Assembly (NCBI GenBank): GCA_021018995.1
Contig: CM037584.1
Location: 50,109,811 to 50,173,810, forward strand
Reading direction: 5' to 3'
DNA: 64,000 bases
Source: Chloranthus sessilifolius
Lineage: Eukaryota > Streptophyta > Magnoliopsida > Chloranthales > Chloranthaceae
Every line of letters starts with the position of its first letter. Within the stretch, counting starts at the first letter, position 1. Position numbers and translations under genes: made by a program. This document shows positions 9,815 through 22,190 of the stretch, one piece after another. Under the pieces are notes generated by a model, which made no database searches, had not been told where the DNA came from, and saw only the letters and a program-made list of their open reading frames with translations.

Positions 9815-12477
9815 TGTGACAGCCCGGATTTCGGCACCCCGAAACCCGTGCCATCAGCACGATCATCTTGACCGTGCCCCTTAGCTAAGCACGGAACACT
9901 GGTATATCAAGCATTTCAATAAAATAATAAACGAAATTACGGAATTTGAATCTATTTTAATTAACTCTCCAAAAGACAGTTCTACCCTCATGCCTCTGCA
10001 TGAATGGGGAACCGATCCGAACCATCGATGATAGCAATCATCACGGATGGTTCGCCCCAAAGGAATAATCCCATCAATGTATATATATATACATGGTTTA
10101 AAACAAAATCAAGGCTTGACATACCAAGCCGTACAAAACCTCTCCAATAATCTCTCAAAGTGGCACAACGGAGTCCTCTAGAAGAAGTCCTCTGGAGGTG
10201 GCTCCAACTCTTCGCCGGCCGCAAGGTCCAACTCGCCGGGATCAGCGTCTCCTGAAGCCGCGGCAGCTGCTAGTAGTGAACCTGCGACGTATAGTCTATA
10301 GGGTGAGCTACATCCTAGCTCAATAGAGAACAAACACAGTTTGAACATATAAATTATAACTCACATGTATTCCATGATATGCCATGCATGATGTATCTAT
10401 GCAGTTGTTAATGAAACATATTAAAAGCATTTCGTTTTACTGTTGATTACTTATATTTTCATTTACTCATGAATGATGCTGAGAAGGCCTAAAGCAAAAC
10501 TTAAACTTTCAACTTAAGTAATCCCCGAGCAATATAGCATCGAGCCCCGACGAGATACCCATCATCGTCATCTATATAGACAGTTTTTAACCGTATTCCC
10601 TGGGAATACAAATAGTACCCAAGCCCCTTTCCCCTGGGGATTGGTGGCGGGGTTTCACTTGTCTCAATCAACACCCCTGGGGTGTACTTACTATGTACGG
10701 ATAAGCCTCCGCACTGGCCTACGGTTTCGCCGCCGTATCGGTCACGGATATCCTACCGTGTCAGTCGTGGATATCCCGCCACGTCGGTGGGGTACCCTAT
10801 CAAACCTCAAATAATAAAAATATCGGTGCCTTACATATAGTTATTCACCGTGTAATTGTGCTATCTTATATCAGTTAGGCCCTATCAAACATGATTCAAT
10901 CCTTGGATACATCCCTGGGATGTATCCATTTACTTGCATCACACCTGATGCTCTTATCTCTTTACTTCTTCATCCCCTGGGGATGGCTCATTATGATTAC
11001 TCTTATGGGTGTCACACACACACACTTTTCACAAACTCTTAAGAAATAAACATTTGAATTGAGTTCTATATCACTACATACATGCTCTTGTAAAATAAAG
11101 TACATGTTCAAGGTGTTCCCTACCTCAAGTCTTCATTTGTTCAATGCATCAAGGTCCCACGTGGCTCCTTGTGCATCGGTCCACACGCACCTATGGTACC
11201 ACATAACAGGTAAAACACATCACCAAGGATGCAATAAGGAAGGTATAAGATCCCCCAAGAATCTTAAAGTCAAACCCAAAAGTCAACATAATTTATGTCA
11301 GTCGATTAATCGAACTCCAAAATCGATTAATCGAATCTGATTCGATTAATCGATTTCCAAAATCGATTAATCGAAGGTCAATATCGATTAATCGAAGCAA
11401 TTTCGATTAATCGAAATTCTCCTTTTCGCAAAGTCCATTCTCGCTCGAATAATGAGTTTTCATTCGACATCGAATCCAATTTCGATTAATCGAAATTCTT
11501 CTTTTCGCAAAGTAATTTCACTGTTCGAACAGTCGAGTTTTCATTCGATTAATCGAATCCAATTTCGATTAATCGAAATTCTTCTTTTCGCAAAGTAGAC
11601 TCCGCCAATCAAATGAGTTTCATAAGTTGATTAATCGATTCCAAATCGAATCGAAAACTAAATCGATTAATCAAATCCCATTTCGATTAGTCGATTTTCC
11701 TAAGTCATTTCCTCCAACCCACGGGGTCCACTTTGAGAGTTCTCGATCGATTAATCGATCCCCAAATCGATCAATCGAATCAAAGTGGATTAATCGAAAT
11801 TAAATTCGATTAATCAAATCGGGTCCTCTCGACCTTTCAACTTCTCGCCAATTTTCGATTAATCGAAACCCAATTTCATTAATTGAAATTGTCGATTCAA
11901 CCCTTTCGAAATGTTTCTTCCCAATCTTTTTCCATACTTTTTCTTCTATTTTTCTAAGCCATTATCCTAAGATTTAAACTATTTTCAACTACCATTTAGC
12001 CTCTATAATCTATGCATTTAATTTACAAAATTTTACCTTGACTCAATCTCAAATTGATTTCAAATCTAGGGTTGGAAGGCTAGGGTTCCAGCTTTAGCTT
12101 TTCAAATGGATCCTCATGCTGAATCGGCCTCTTTAATACTTGGATCCTTCCTTCCTCAGCTAGCCTTTACTCCTTGCATTAATCACTCTTTTCACTCTCT
12201 CTCTCTCTTCTTTACTCTCCTTCAACAACAAAACTCTTGATTTTAGGGTTATTAACTCTTTTTATCCTCTTCCTCACTTGTGTGTTGAGCACATACACCG
12301 CGGTAGGTGTATGCGACTATACCTTCACAACACACACCACATAGGCATTCTATTTATCACATCTCATCCGTTCATCACACTACATACTAACTGTTGGACT
12401 TCCATTTGGTCAAACCTATGACCGATCGGGCACGGATCCCGAGGTCATAGTTTAGCGTGATTTTTTGGGCTATTACA
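9815..12477 (-). repeat. 3' LTR of the retrotransposon (left copy), 2663 bp
   Basis: It begins 'tgtgacagcccgg' and ends 'gggctattaca' on the plus strand, and aligns over its whole length with 20182-22774. It is 70 bp longer than the other copy because of many 1-3 bp indels and some longer ones. The palindrome-rich array at 11298-11890 lies inside. Confidence 0.93.
11298..11890. repeat. CGATTAATCG palindrome array in the left LTR
   Basis: About eleven exact copies of the perfect palindrome CGATTAATCG, plus many one-base variants, are spaced irregularly at about 20-50 bp. They usually alternate TTCGATTAATCGAA with ATCGATTAATCGAT-like flanks. Given the minus orientation, this is in the U3 half, where retrotransposon control sites usually lie. 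Confidence 0.9.
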
Positions 12478-12490
12478 TCCTCCCCACCTT
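12478..12490 (-). other. Polypurine tract (PPT)
   Basis: On the minus strand the bases directly before the 3' LTR read AAGGTGGGGAGGA. This is the expected primer for plus-strand DNA synthesis. Confidence 0.88.
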
Positions 12491-12790
12491 GGGAATTTTC
12501 GTCCTCGAAAATAACCCAAGGTTGGTCTGACTGGGTCACTCCCCCCCCTCACTCTCAGGTGAGGTGGTCTATTTTACTTAGACGCATTCAACAGTTACAA
12601 TACAGGTATGAAAATACATTAATAAAGGAAACAATTTGAGCAAAAAGTTTGATTTGTATTTAAACTTTGGAAATTTACAATGCCAGATAAATTGGCGTAC
12701 ATACAATTTACAGGTATACAATCAGAACTCAAAAATAAATACAAGACTCAGCCCTCTGTCAGCCGATCAAAGGACTGTGGTTGGTGTGTC

Positions 12791-14213
12791 TCACGAGCTG
12801 GCTCTGTCATGTGGAAGGCCTTTGGCGGAGCGGATGTGGATGTGGAGGGAACCGTCTGAGTGGTGGGAGGAAAGACGGTCCTCTGTGGAAGGCGGGGCCC
12901 AGTCCACTCCTCCTCCCGGGTGAGGTAGCGTGGTAGTCCGCTTGCAAATGTAGCGGAGGGTGTGAAACATCAAGAAGTCCATCCTCGGTTCATCCTCTTG
13001 TTGGCTTCCATACGAGCCAACACGTCCTCGATGGTAGGACCGGATGGAGCGGCGCGCCGACGGTAGGATGAGGTGGGTGTCGCGGGCGCGGAGTGTGCAG
13101 GTGGTGTCGGTGAGGTTGTGGTGTGGGAGGGAACCCTCTCCACGGATGGCTCTGCATGGCAGGTGTGCCCCACCCACGGTGGGCTGCGCCGAGGTGGTGG
13201 GGCGGACGGAGCGGGACCCAGAGCCAGAGGGTCCGCTTAGAGGTTATAGCTACGGGTCCATGAAGACCTTGTAAACGTCTTCACGCGATCCGTAGCCCTC
13301 ACCTCGTGAGGCGAGATGCTGTAGGAGGGCTCGTCGGAGTAGCACTCCAACATGCTCGAAATGAGCCTAGCATACGGCATCTTCTCCTTGGGCCGCATGT
13401 TGCCCTTCATCAATTTTCCTTTGATGTACTTCATCCCTTCTAGGATGACTAAAGTAGCATCAAACCATCGGCCACAGAAGGCCGCATAAAGTGCATGTTG
13501 CACTTTGTCCACGCGCTTAGTGTCGTGGCGCATCGGGTAAAGGTTGCACTTGATTATGGAATCAAGCATCCACATGTATGGTGGAAGGTCAACCCTCTTA
13601 ACGGAGGAGCCCGACCCCTTTTTCCCGTTGGTCATACGGGTCATGACTTCCTCAAATCGAGGGTCCTCCTCGAAGGGTGGGAATAGGGTGGTCTCTGGGG
13701 TGAAATCGAGGTAGCATTCAAGCACCTCGTGTATGTGACGACGAGTGATCGTATAGAGACGACCCTCGATCTTGGTTATGATACAGTCGTCGGTAGGGCC
13801 ATTGGTTAGCCCTTGGTAGAATAATCTCACCAATCTAGGGTAGTAGGAACCCCGGATTGGTTTGAGAAGATTGCCGAGACCGGCATTGTTTATGTAGTTT
13901 TGAGCCCATTGGGTCTCGCCCGGTACATCGGGATCGGTGAAAAGGGTAGGGTCGATGGTATATTCTACCTGGGTCTTTTTGCCGCCCACCATTCGTTTGG
14001 TTGCTCGATATTGGTGGGTGGTGGGGGCATGGGGGTGGATTCGCGGGAAGACTCGCGCATGGATGCGCTCGTCGAACCGGAGGTGGTCTCCGATTCCGAC
14101 GGTGAAGGAGTCCTCACCGGCGATGGGGTTGGTGGTGGTGGTGCGGCGTTCTTACGCCTAACCGGTAGTTTGGACGTAGCCTTCTTGGAAGACAAACGGG
14201 TTTTAGGCGGCAT
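12791..14213 (-). pseudogene. Extra ORF after pol ('putative plant transposon protein'-like)
   Basis: This sense-strand ORF lies between pol and the PPT, where env would be. It starts at 14213 with a basic, Ser/Pro-rich stretch (MPPKTRLSSKK...). After a frameshift near 13975 comes a 250-residue folded-looking region (13992-13237) with 'YYPRLVRLFYQGLTN' and 'ITRRHIHEVLECYLDF'. Further frameshifts near 13237 and 13000 lead into a Pro/Ser-rich tail with 'GPTIEDVLARMEANKR'. The 'PRLVRLFY' style resembles the plant family known only as putative plant transposon protein (my recollection of PF20167; not checked). It shows no signal peptide or membrane segment, so it does not look like an envelope protein. 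Its function is unknown. Confidence 0.7.
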
Positions 14214-14448
14214 TTTTGAGAAAATCTAGGGTTTTTCTAACTCAAATCGGAGAAAAATGAAATTCTAGGGTTTACCTTAGGTTACAACCCGAAATGAGGC
14301 GATCTCGGTCGGAGATCGATGGAGAATGCGCAAAAGCCCTAGCACGGATGGTCGGAGAGGAAGAAGAAGATGAAGCGCCAAAAAAAACCTGAAGCAAGAA
14401 ATTTCGAATGGGGAATAAAATCCCCAATCTTATATATATAGCCCGCGG

Positions 14449-15053
14449 CTCGATTAATCGAAATCCAGAATCGATTAATCGAGATTCAAAACTAGGTTAA
14501 GCCGCGTAAAATCGATTTCCCAAATCGATTCATCGAAAGTCAAATTCGATTAATCGAAACCATTTCGATTAATCGAAATCGTCTCAAATTAAAAATTTAA
14601 ATTTTTAAGCTCACTGGCGCGAGCCAGTCGATTAATCGAAATCAATTTCGATTAATCGAAATTCCAAAATCGATTAATCGAATTTAATTTCGATTAATCG
14701 AAATCGTGCTGTAACTTCTAATTTTTTTTTTTCCAGAATTTCTTAAATTATTCGATTAATCGAATCCATTTCGATTAATCGAAATCTACATCGATTAGTC
14801 GAAATCGTCCATTTGATTTCAAATTTTCGTAAGCCCCTTTAGTAAATCGATTAATCGAAATATAATTCGATTAATCGAAATTTCAAAATCGATTAATCGA
14901 AATTCCAATTCGATTAATCGAAATTGGTCTTTTATGTATATTCTAACTTTCTTTTAAATTTCCAGTCACTGGCACATGCCAGTTGACTAATCGAACAAAA
15001 TCGATTAATCGAAATTCTAAATCGATTAATCGATTTGAAATTTGATTAATCGG
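14449..15053. repeat. CGATTAATCG palindrome array, internal
   Basis: About sixteen exact copies of CGATTAATCG in roughly 600 bp lie between the end of pol and the start of the extra ORF. They are the same motif as in both LTRs. Spacing is irregular (about 20-70 bp). The position suggests an internal promoter or leader for the downstream ORF, but that is inference. Confidence 0.9.
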
Positions 15054-15195
15054 TTTTGCCCAGTTTCTACAGAATTTCTATCTCTTTCTTTCTTTCACTA
15101 TTTTTGACAATTTATGACAGATTGGATTAAAATTTCTATTGAAGTACAAGTATAGTGGAGATTTTCACAACACGTTTGTGATTTACATTGAATTC

Positions 15196-16354
15196 TCACG
15201 TTGTTGGAAACAAGGCTGGATATTGTTCTCTCACATCGGCCTCTCGTTCCCAAGTAGCCTCTTCTTTAGGATGGTTGTTCCACCGAACAAGCACTAAGGG
15301 AATCACTTTAGTGCAGATTTGTTCTTTTCGATCCAAAATTTCCACTGGTTCCTCTATCATACTCATGTCCTCACACATCTCTATAGGTTGCTTTCCTAAC
15401 ACATGAGACGGATCATTCACGTACTTTCTGAGCATTGATATGTGGAAAACGTTATGTACTCGATCAAACAGCGGTGGTAAACCAATGCGATATGCAACTT
15501 CACCTACTGGTCCCAAAATTTCAAATGGTTCAACATAACGTGGACTTAACTTCCCTCTCTTGCCAAATCTCATTACACCTTTCATAGGTGACACCTTCAC
15601 AAACACGTGCTCGCCCACATTATAGTCAACACTAGTCCGCTTCATATCGGCGTAACTTTTCTGTCTACTCACTGTCTTCAACCTTTCTCTCGATAATTGA
15701 ACAGCCAGTAGCGTTATCTTCAAGTAGCTTTGGCCCTAATACAAATTTCTCACCTGTTTCCTCCCAATTTAGAGGTGACTTGCATCGTCGTCCATACAGA
15801 GCTTCATACGGTGCCATGCCAATGCTTGTTTGAAAACTGTTGTTATATGCGAACTCGAGCATCGGCAGATACTCATCCCAGTATCCTTGCATATCAAGCA
15901 TGCATGCTCTGAGCATGTCTTCTATTACTTGGTTCACTTGCTCTGTCTGCCCATCAGTTTGAGGATGGAAAGCTGAACTAAAGTCTAGTCGTGTTCCCAT
16001 TCCTTCTTGAAATTTCTTCCAAAACTTGGACGTGTATAGTGGATCACGATCTGAAATTATGCTGCTTGGAATACCATGTAATCTTACAATCTCCTTCTTG
16101 TATAAGTCTGCCAGTCTTCCTGCTGTATACGTAGTGTTGTACGGCAAAAAGTGCGCTGATTTGGTCAATCGGTCTACGACGACCCAAATGACATTGTATC
16201 TCTTGGCAGTACGGGGTAATCCAACAATGAAATCCATCGAGATCGATTCCCACTTCCATTCTGGTATTGGTAAGGGTTGCAATAGTCCCGCAGGATGTCT
16301 ATGATCAACCTTCACTTGCTGACAAGTCAAACATCGTGACACATACTCGGCCAC
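15196..16354 (-). pseudogene. Integrase core and chromodomain-like C-terminus
   Basis: Integrase inserts the cDNA into the genome. Minus-strand reading from 16354 gives the core: 'SMDFIVGLP' (first Asp), 'ISDRDPLYTSKFW' (second Asp) and, 35 residues on, the Glu in 'TDGQTEQVN', so the DD35E triad is present. 'NNSFQTSIGMAPYEALYG' is the usual chromovirus signature after it. A frameshift near 15690 leads to the C-terminal region with 'KLSPRYVEPFEI' and, at the end, 'EEPVEILDRKEQ' and 'VRWNNHPKEEATWE', which looks like a degenerate chromodomain. Chromodomains steer integration to particular chromatin. One frameshift separates the core from the zinc-binding part upstream. Confidence 0.88.
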
Positions 16355-17252
16355 GTCTTGCTTCCTCTCCTTCCATCGAGTTCTTTTTCAAATCTTGGTA
16401 CATTTTGGTGCTACCAGGGTGGATAGCATAATTGGACTTATGGGCTTCATCAAGAATCGTTCGTCTTAGATCGACATTGTCCGGAATGCATAGACGGCCT
16501 TTAAACAACAAAGAACCATCTTCTTTTACTGAGAAGTCCGACCTGATGCCTTCACTCACGTCTTGATGAATCTTTATCAATGCTGGATCTTTCATTTGTA
16601 GATCGTGGATATGTTCAAATATCACTGGCTTTACTGATATGTTAGCCAAAAAGGATCCAGTGTCCTTTGACTCAATGTTCGCATCATAAAGTGCCAGGTC
16701 TTCCAATAATTTCCATCGGTGCATACCCAAAATCAAACAAGCTAACTGGGCTGAACCTTTCCGACTCAATGCATCGGCTACTACATTCGCCTTGCCAGGA
16801 TGGTATTGTATGGAGCAATCGTAATCCTTGAGGAATTCCATCCATCTGCGCTGTCTCATGTTGAGTTCTTTCTGTGTAAACAGATATCGGAGGCTCTTAT
16901 GATCGGTGAAAATTTCGAAGGTCTCGCCATACAAGTAATGTCTCCAAATCTTCAGCGCAAAAATGACTGCTGCCAGTTCCAAGTCATGAGTCGGGTAATT
17001 TTTCTCGTGTTCCTTCAACTGTCTTGATCCGTAAGCTATCACCTTCTTGTGTTGGTTGAGCACACAACCAAGGCCATTGTATGACGTTGTCAGACACGGC
17101 GATCCTCCATCGCTCAAGGAATCGCTACATCGAGCCGAAGTGAGTCTCGCTTTTGAGTTCTTGAAAACTCTTCGTGATGCCTCACTCCACTCAAACCTTG
17201 AATCTTTCGTGTCGCTTTGTGAGAGGTCCCGATATCTTTGAAAACCCCTCAA
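16305..17252 (-). pseudogene. RNase H and integrase zinc-binding region of pol
   Basis: The reading starts with the end of the RT connection region and runs through RNase H: '[20 protein letters not shown]' carries the conserved Glu and '[11 protein letters not shown]' an Asp; '[12 protein letters not shown]' closes the domain. It then enters the integrase N-terminus with '[18 protein letters not shown]' (the HH part of the HHCC zinc finger). The CC part ('CLTCQQ') is in the next frame, so a frameshift near 16350 splits the finger. Upstream, a frameshift between 17252 and 17437 breaks the link to RT. Confidence 0.85.
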
Positions 17253-17437
17253 CGAAACGTCCGATAATAGCCTACTAAGCCCGTAAAAACTTGGACATCG
17301 GTCATGTCTTTTGTTGCTCCCATTTAACTCATCGCTTCTATCTTAGCCGGATCTCGTGACACCATGCTTGAGACAACATGTCCCAAAAGCTAATCTTCCT
17401 CCAACCAAAATGCATAATTGGTGTGTTCACGTAGCGC

Positions 17438-18061
17438 TCAGAGAGCAATCCTCAAATGTTCTTCGTGTTCCGTCTTGGATTTGGAGTATATCAGTATATC
17501 ATCAACAAATACTACGACGCAGGAGTCCAAGTGTGGTTTAAACACTCGGTTCATCAGATCCATAAACGACGCCGGAGCATTTGTTAATCCAAACAGCATC
17601 ATAAGGAATTCATAGTGTCCATACCGTGTCCGAAAAGCTGTCTTCTGAATGTCCTCAGCTTTGACTCGCAATTGATGATACCCAGATCTCAGGTCGATCT
17701 TGGAAAAATACCTTGCTCCTTGCAGTTGGTCAAATAGATCGTCAATTCTAGGCAAAGGGTAGCGGTTCTTCACAGTGAGTTTGTTCAATTGTCGATAGTT
17801 AATGCATAACCGCATTGACCCATCCTTCTTCTTGACAAACAAGACCGGTGCTCCCCATGGAGACACGCTCGGTCTAACAAACCCCTTGTCCATAAGCTCT
17901 TGTAGTTGTTCTTTTAATTCCTTTAACTCAGCAGGAGCCATTCTATAAGGTGCTTTTGAAATAGGCTCCGTTCCTGGTGTTAAGTCAATGGCGAATTCTA
18001 CTTCTCTTTCTGGAGGTAATCCAGGCAATTCTTCTGGAAACACATCGGCGAAGTCTCGCAC
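17438..18061 (-). pseudogene. Reverse transcriptase (Ty3/gypsy)
   Basis: This is the palm and fingers of RT, which copies the element's RNA into DNA. Seen in order: '[16 protein letters not shown]', '[19 protein letters not shown]' and '[13 protein letters not shown]' (catalytic Asp), then '[15 protein letters not shown]', then the active-site 'FVDDILIYS'. Gypsy elements usually have YVDD or FVDD here, so the catalytic residues are intact. 'MMLFGLT' replaces the usual MPFGLT. The frame is lost after 'HEEHLRIAL' at 17438. Confidence 0.92.
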
Positions 18062-18071
18062 AACTGCTATC

Positions 18072-18608
18072 TCAGAAATGACATTCTTTTCTTCCTTGTC
18101 CTCCTTTAAGAAAGCTCATCCATCGCAACCCTTTCTCGATCATTTTCGCCCTCATCACGAGATCGGGTACAGATGACGACCTCACTCCTTGAAACCGAAA
18201 TGATCTTCTTGTGTTGGGTCTGAAAATAACTACCTTGTTCTTGCAATCAACGGTCGCACAATGCTGCGCCAACCAGTCCATGCCAAGGATCACATCAAAC
18301 CCTTGCATGTCTAACAGTATCAACTTTGCTTCTAGTTCATGCACCTCTAAGTCTCGAACTGCTACTATGATGGATTTGCAAGCTAACTCCGTGTCTACTA
18401 ACTCTCCAGTCGGAATAGACACAGATAGGACGAAATCCAACGTCTCTGGAACAATCTTCATCTTCTTAGCGAAACGTGGAGTGACGAATGAGTGGGTAGA
18501 CCCGGGGTCTATCAACACTCGAGCGTCATATCCACCGAAACATCCTCTTTCATATATATTTAGAGTACCTATAGCATACATACATACATACAATAATTTA
18601 CACATCAA
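18072..18608 (-). pseudogene. Retroviral-type aspartic protease region
   Basis: This protease would process the polyprotein. The active site reads 'VLIDPGSTHSFV'. DPG in place of DSG/DTG is, as far as I recall, common in plant chromovirus proteases and need not be a defect. 'FDVILGMDWLAQH' is the conserved C-terminal motif (ILGMDWL). The frame then continues into a linker and ends at 18072. RT resumes 11 bases later in another frame, so one small frameshift separates them. Confidence 0.88.
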
Positions 18609-18699
18609 ATTTCACTCTTAATTTACATACAGCTTTTGGTATTGAGAAAAGAATCTATATAATTTCTAATGCATGCTCCTTCTCTATCTAAGATTTTAA

Positions 18700-20078
18700 T
18701 GAAATGAAAATTTTCTTTAATCTTAAAAAAAATCTCACTGATGACGCCATGCACGCTCCTCGCTCGAAAGCAAAGGATCGACAGGCTCTCCTCGACGATC
18801 GGTTCTTGCTTGAATTGGTCGTGGTGTCAGAATCAAACCGTCTTCTCTTATCACCTCGGCAATCCTTGAGCAAGTGGCCCACCTTGCCACATCGGACACA
18901 ACCCCTAGTTCCCGGTCTACAGTCCATCGTCCTATGAGGCTTGCCACACTTATGCAAGTCTCCGAGGTGCAAGAAACAAAGACGAGAACCTGTAATAGTG
19001 GCGCCAGAGACATGGCAGGCTCTCATACGAATAGGTCTCCCCGACGCAAGTAATGGAAACCTCTTGGTGTTGTTGTTGTTGTTGCCGGCCGGCCTTCCAA
19101 ACCTCCTTGAAATCGTGGTCTCGATTCTCGCCCATGAACCTCGGCTTTTTGTTCACCGGTTCATAGTGCCGCTCTTCCTTGTTCACTTCCTCCTCTCGCC
19201 GCCTCCCTGCCTATATCTCATATTGTTCTCCTCCTCTACAACCAACGCCTTGCTCATGACCTCTTCATAGGTCCTCACTGAAATGGAGCTACGCCTCCCT
19301 AACCTCGTGCTTCAAACCTTGCTGAAACCTCTTGACTTCATCACCTCAAGATGACGAGTCCGAGCAAAACGCAAGTCGAGAAACTCTACCCGTATTCTCT
19401 CACGTCATTCTCCCTTGTACTAATCTGTAAAATTGTATCTCTAGTTGGTTCCTCACCACTTCGAAAATATTGTTGTTGAACTCCTCAACAAACTCCTCCC
19501 AAGTCCAAGGCAACCTGGGTCTCTCGAGCCCGAGTCCGTATCACGGACTTCCACCAAGGCCCAGCCTCCCCATCTAACATGTAAGCTGCCCATCTCACAC
19601 TCTCATCTTCCGTGCATGTCAGCACGCTAAAGACTTTTTCCATCTCCATTAACCAGTTCTCAGCGGCCATGGTGTCTGCCTGCCCAGAAAATGTAGGAGG
19701 TCTCATCCTCCTAAACTCTGTAAAAGATGAGGGCACAGGCAACGCAGGTCCTACAGGTGGTGTAGGTGGTCACGTTCTCTCGACGATGAGTCGCAAAGGA
19801 TGCTGCTTGTTGTGCCATGGCAGCTGCCATAGTCTCCATAGTGTGCATCATCCTTTGTCTCTCTTCTCTATCTTCTTGTCTTTCTCTCACTCTTTCTTGT
19901 TCTCTTAGATCTTGATCTTGATGATCTCGATCTTCTTCATCCCGTTGTTCACTACTATCGCCTCGGGGCCTCAAAGATTTCCTAAAGGCACTCTATTAGT
20001 AGGAGAGATGTAACCATCTCCACTACGTAGACTTCTTTGATTGCCTCCCCTTGGTCGGCCTCTTCCTCTAGACGACAT
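18700..20078 (-). pseudogene. gag with CCHC zinc knuckle
   Basis: Gag packages the element RNA. A likely start is the ATG at 20076-20078 (MSSRGRGRPRGG). After a frameshift near 19975 there is a highly charged Glu/Arg/Gln stretch. After another near 19735 comes the classic gag text 'MRPPTFSGQADTMAAENWLM' and 'AAYMLDGEAGPWW'. Further frameshifts follow between 19485 and 19190. Near the end are 'CGKPHRTMDC' and a full zinc knuckle 'CVRCGKVGHLLKDC' (CX2CX4HX4C) at about 18860-18905. At least four frame changes make it inactive as read. Confidence 0.87.
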
Positions 20079-20165
20079 TTGCGGCTGCATTTGAAACTAA
20101 AGTTTCGTTAGCAGAAGCCCCTATGTTCTGACGAAAGAACCCTTGTCAGAATTGCTAAAAGAAAA

Positions 20166-20179
20166 TGGCTTTGATACCA
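20166..20179 (-). other. Primer-binding site, initiator Met tRNA
   Basis: On the minus strand, one spacer base plus a T after the LTR end comes TGGTATCAAAGCCA. It matches the usual plant tRNA-iMet complement TGGTATCAGAGC with one difference. It fixes the element's orientation and the LTR boundary at 20182. Confidence 0.9.
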
Positions 20180-20443
20180 ACTGTAATAGCCCGGATTTCG
20201 GCACCCCGAAACCCGTGCCATCAGCACGATCATCTTGACCGTGCCCCTTACTAAGCACGGAACACTGGTATATCAAGCATTTCAATAAAATAATAAACGA
20301 AATTGCGGAATTTGAATCTATTTTAATTAACTCTCCAAAAGACAGTTCTACCCTCATGCCTCTGCATGAATGGAGAACCGATCTGAACCATCGATGATAG
20401 CAATCATCACGGATGGTTCGCCCCAAAGGAATAATCCCATCAA

Positions 20444-20459
20444 TGTATATATATACATG
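20444..20459 (-). promoter_or_regulatory. Candidate TATA box of the 5' LTR
   Basis: On the minus strand 'catgtatatatacatt' lies about 265 bases before the end of the LTR, a plausible place for the core promoter. The left LTR has a longer TA run at the same position (about 10078-10094). No other evidence for a start site is visible. Confidence 0.35.
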
Positions 20460-21633
20460 GTTTAAAACAAAATCAAGGCTTGACATACCAAGCCGTACAA
20501 AACCTCTCCAATAATCTCTCAAAGTGGCACAACGGAGTCCTCTAGAAGAAGTCCTCTGGAGGTGGCTCCAACTCTTCGTCGGCCGCAAGGTCCGACTCAC
20601 GGGATCGGCCTCTGGCCGCCAAGCTGCTAGTAGTGAACCTGCGACGTATAGTCTATAGGGTGAGCTACATCCTAGCTCAATAGGGAACAAACACAGTTTG
20701 AATATATAAATTATAACTCACATGTATTCCATGATATGCCATGCATGATGTATCTATGCAGTTGTTAATGAAACATATTAAAAGCATTTCGTTTTACTGT
20801 TGATTACTTATATTTTCATTTACTCATGAATGATGCTGAGAAGGCCTAAAGCAAAACTTAAACTTTCAACTTAAGTAATCCCCGAGCAATATAGCATCGA
20901 GCCCCGACGAGATACCCATCATCGTCATCTATATAGGCAGTTTTTAACCGTATTCCTTGGGAATACAAATAGTACCCAAGCCCCTTTCCCCTGGGGATTG
21001 GTGGCGGGGTTTCACTTGTCTCAATCAACACCCTTGGGTGTGCGGATAAGCCTCAGCCTACGGTTTCACCGCCGTAGATCACGGATATCCCGCCGTGTCG
21101 ATCGTGGATATCCCGCCACGTGTGGGTACCCTATCAAACCTCAAATAACAAAAATATATTTGCCTTACATATAGTTATTCACCGTGTAATTGTGCTATCT
21201 TATATCGTTAGGCCCTATCAAACATGATTCAATCCTTGGATACATCACAGGATGTATCCATTTACTTGCATCACACCGATGCTCTTATCTCTTACTTCTT
21301 CATCCCACGGGATGGCTCATTATGATTACTCTTATGGGTGTCACACACACACACTTGTCACAAACTCTTAAGAAATAAACATTTGAATTGAGTTCTATAT
21401 CACTACATACATGCTCTTGTAAAATAAAGTACATGTTCAAGGTGTTCCCTACCTCAAGTCTTTATTTGTTCAATGCATCAAGGTCCCACGTGGCTCCTTG
21501 TGCCTTTCGGTCCACACCACGCATCACCTATGGTACCACATAACAGAAACACATTACAAAGGATGCACTAAAGAAGAAATAAGATCCCCCAAGAATCTTA
21601 AACTCAAACCTAAAAGTCAACATAGCTTATCTC

Positions 21634-22190
21634 AGTCGATTAATTCGATTCCCAAATCGATTAATCAAGGTCAATATCGATTAATCAAGCAATTTCGATT
21701 AATCGAAATTCTCCTTTTCGCAAAGTCCATTCTCGCCTCAATAAATGAAGTTTTCATTCGATTAATCGAATCCAATTTCATTAATCAAATTCTTCTTTTC
21801 GCAAAGTAATTTCACCGCTCGAATAATGAAGTTTTCATTCGACATCAATCCAATTTCGATTAATCAAATTCTTCTTTTCGCAAAGTAGACTCTCAACAAC
21901 AAATGAAGTTTCACAAGTTGATTAATCGATTCCAAATCGACATCGAAAACTAAAATCGATTAATCGAAATCCCATTTCGATTAGTCGATTTTTCCTTAAG
22001 TCATTTCCTCCAACCCCTGGGGTCCACTGGAGGTTCTCAGTCGATTAATCGATCCCCAAATCGATCAATCGAAATCCAAAGTGGATTAATCAAAATTAAA
22101 TTCGATTAATCGAAATCGGTCCTCCGACCTTTCAACTTCGCCAATTTTCGATTAATCAAACCCAATTTCGATTAATTGAAATTGTCGATT
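21634..22190. repeat. CGATTAATCG palindrome array in the right LTR
   Basis: The counterpart of 11298-11890. Many units here read TCAA or TCA where the left LTR has TCGA, so fewer units are intact. Confidence 0.88.

Noticed and set aside
12791..14213. Extra retrotransposon ORF as an envelope gene
   Set aside because: It has no signal peptide, membrane span or Cys pattern; only the position fits.
18480..18520. Protease active site DPG taken as a lethal mutation
   Set aside because: I recall DPG as a frequent variant in plant Ty3/gypsy proteases, so it cannot be counted as damage without an alignment.
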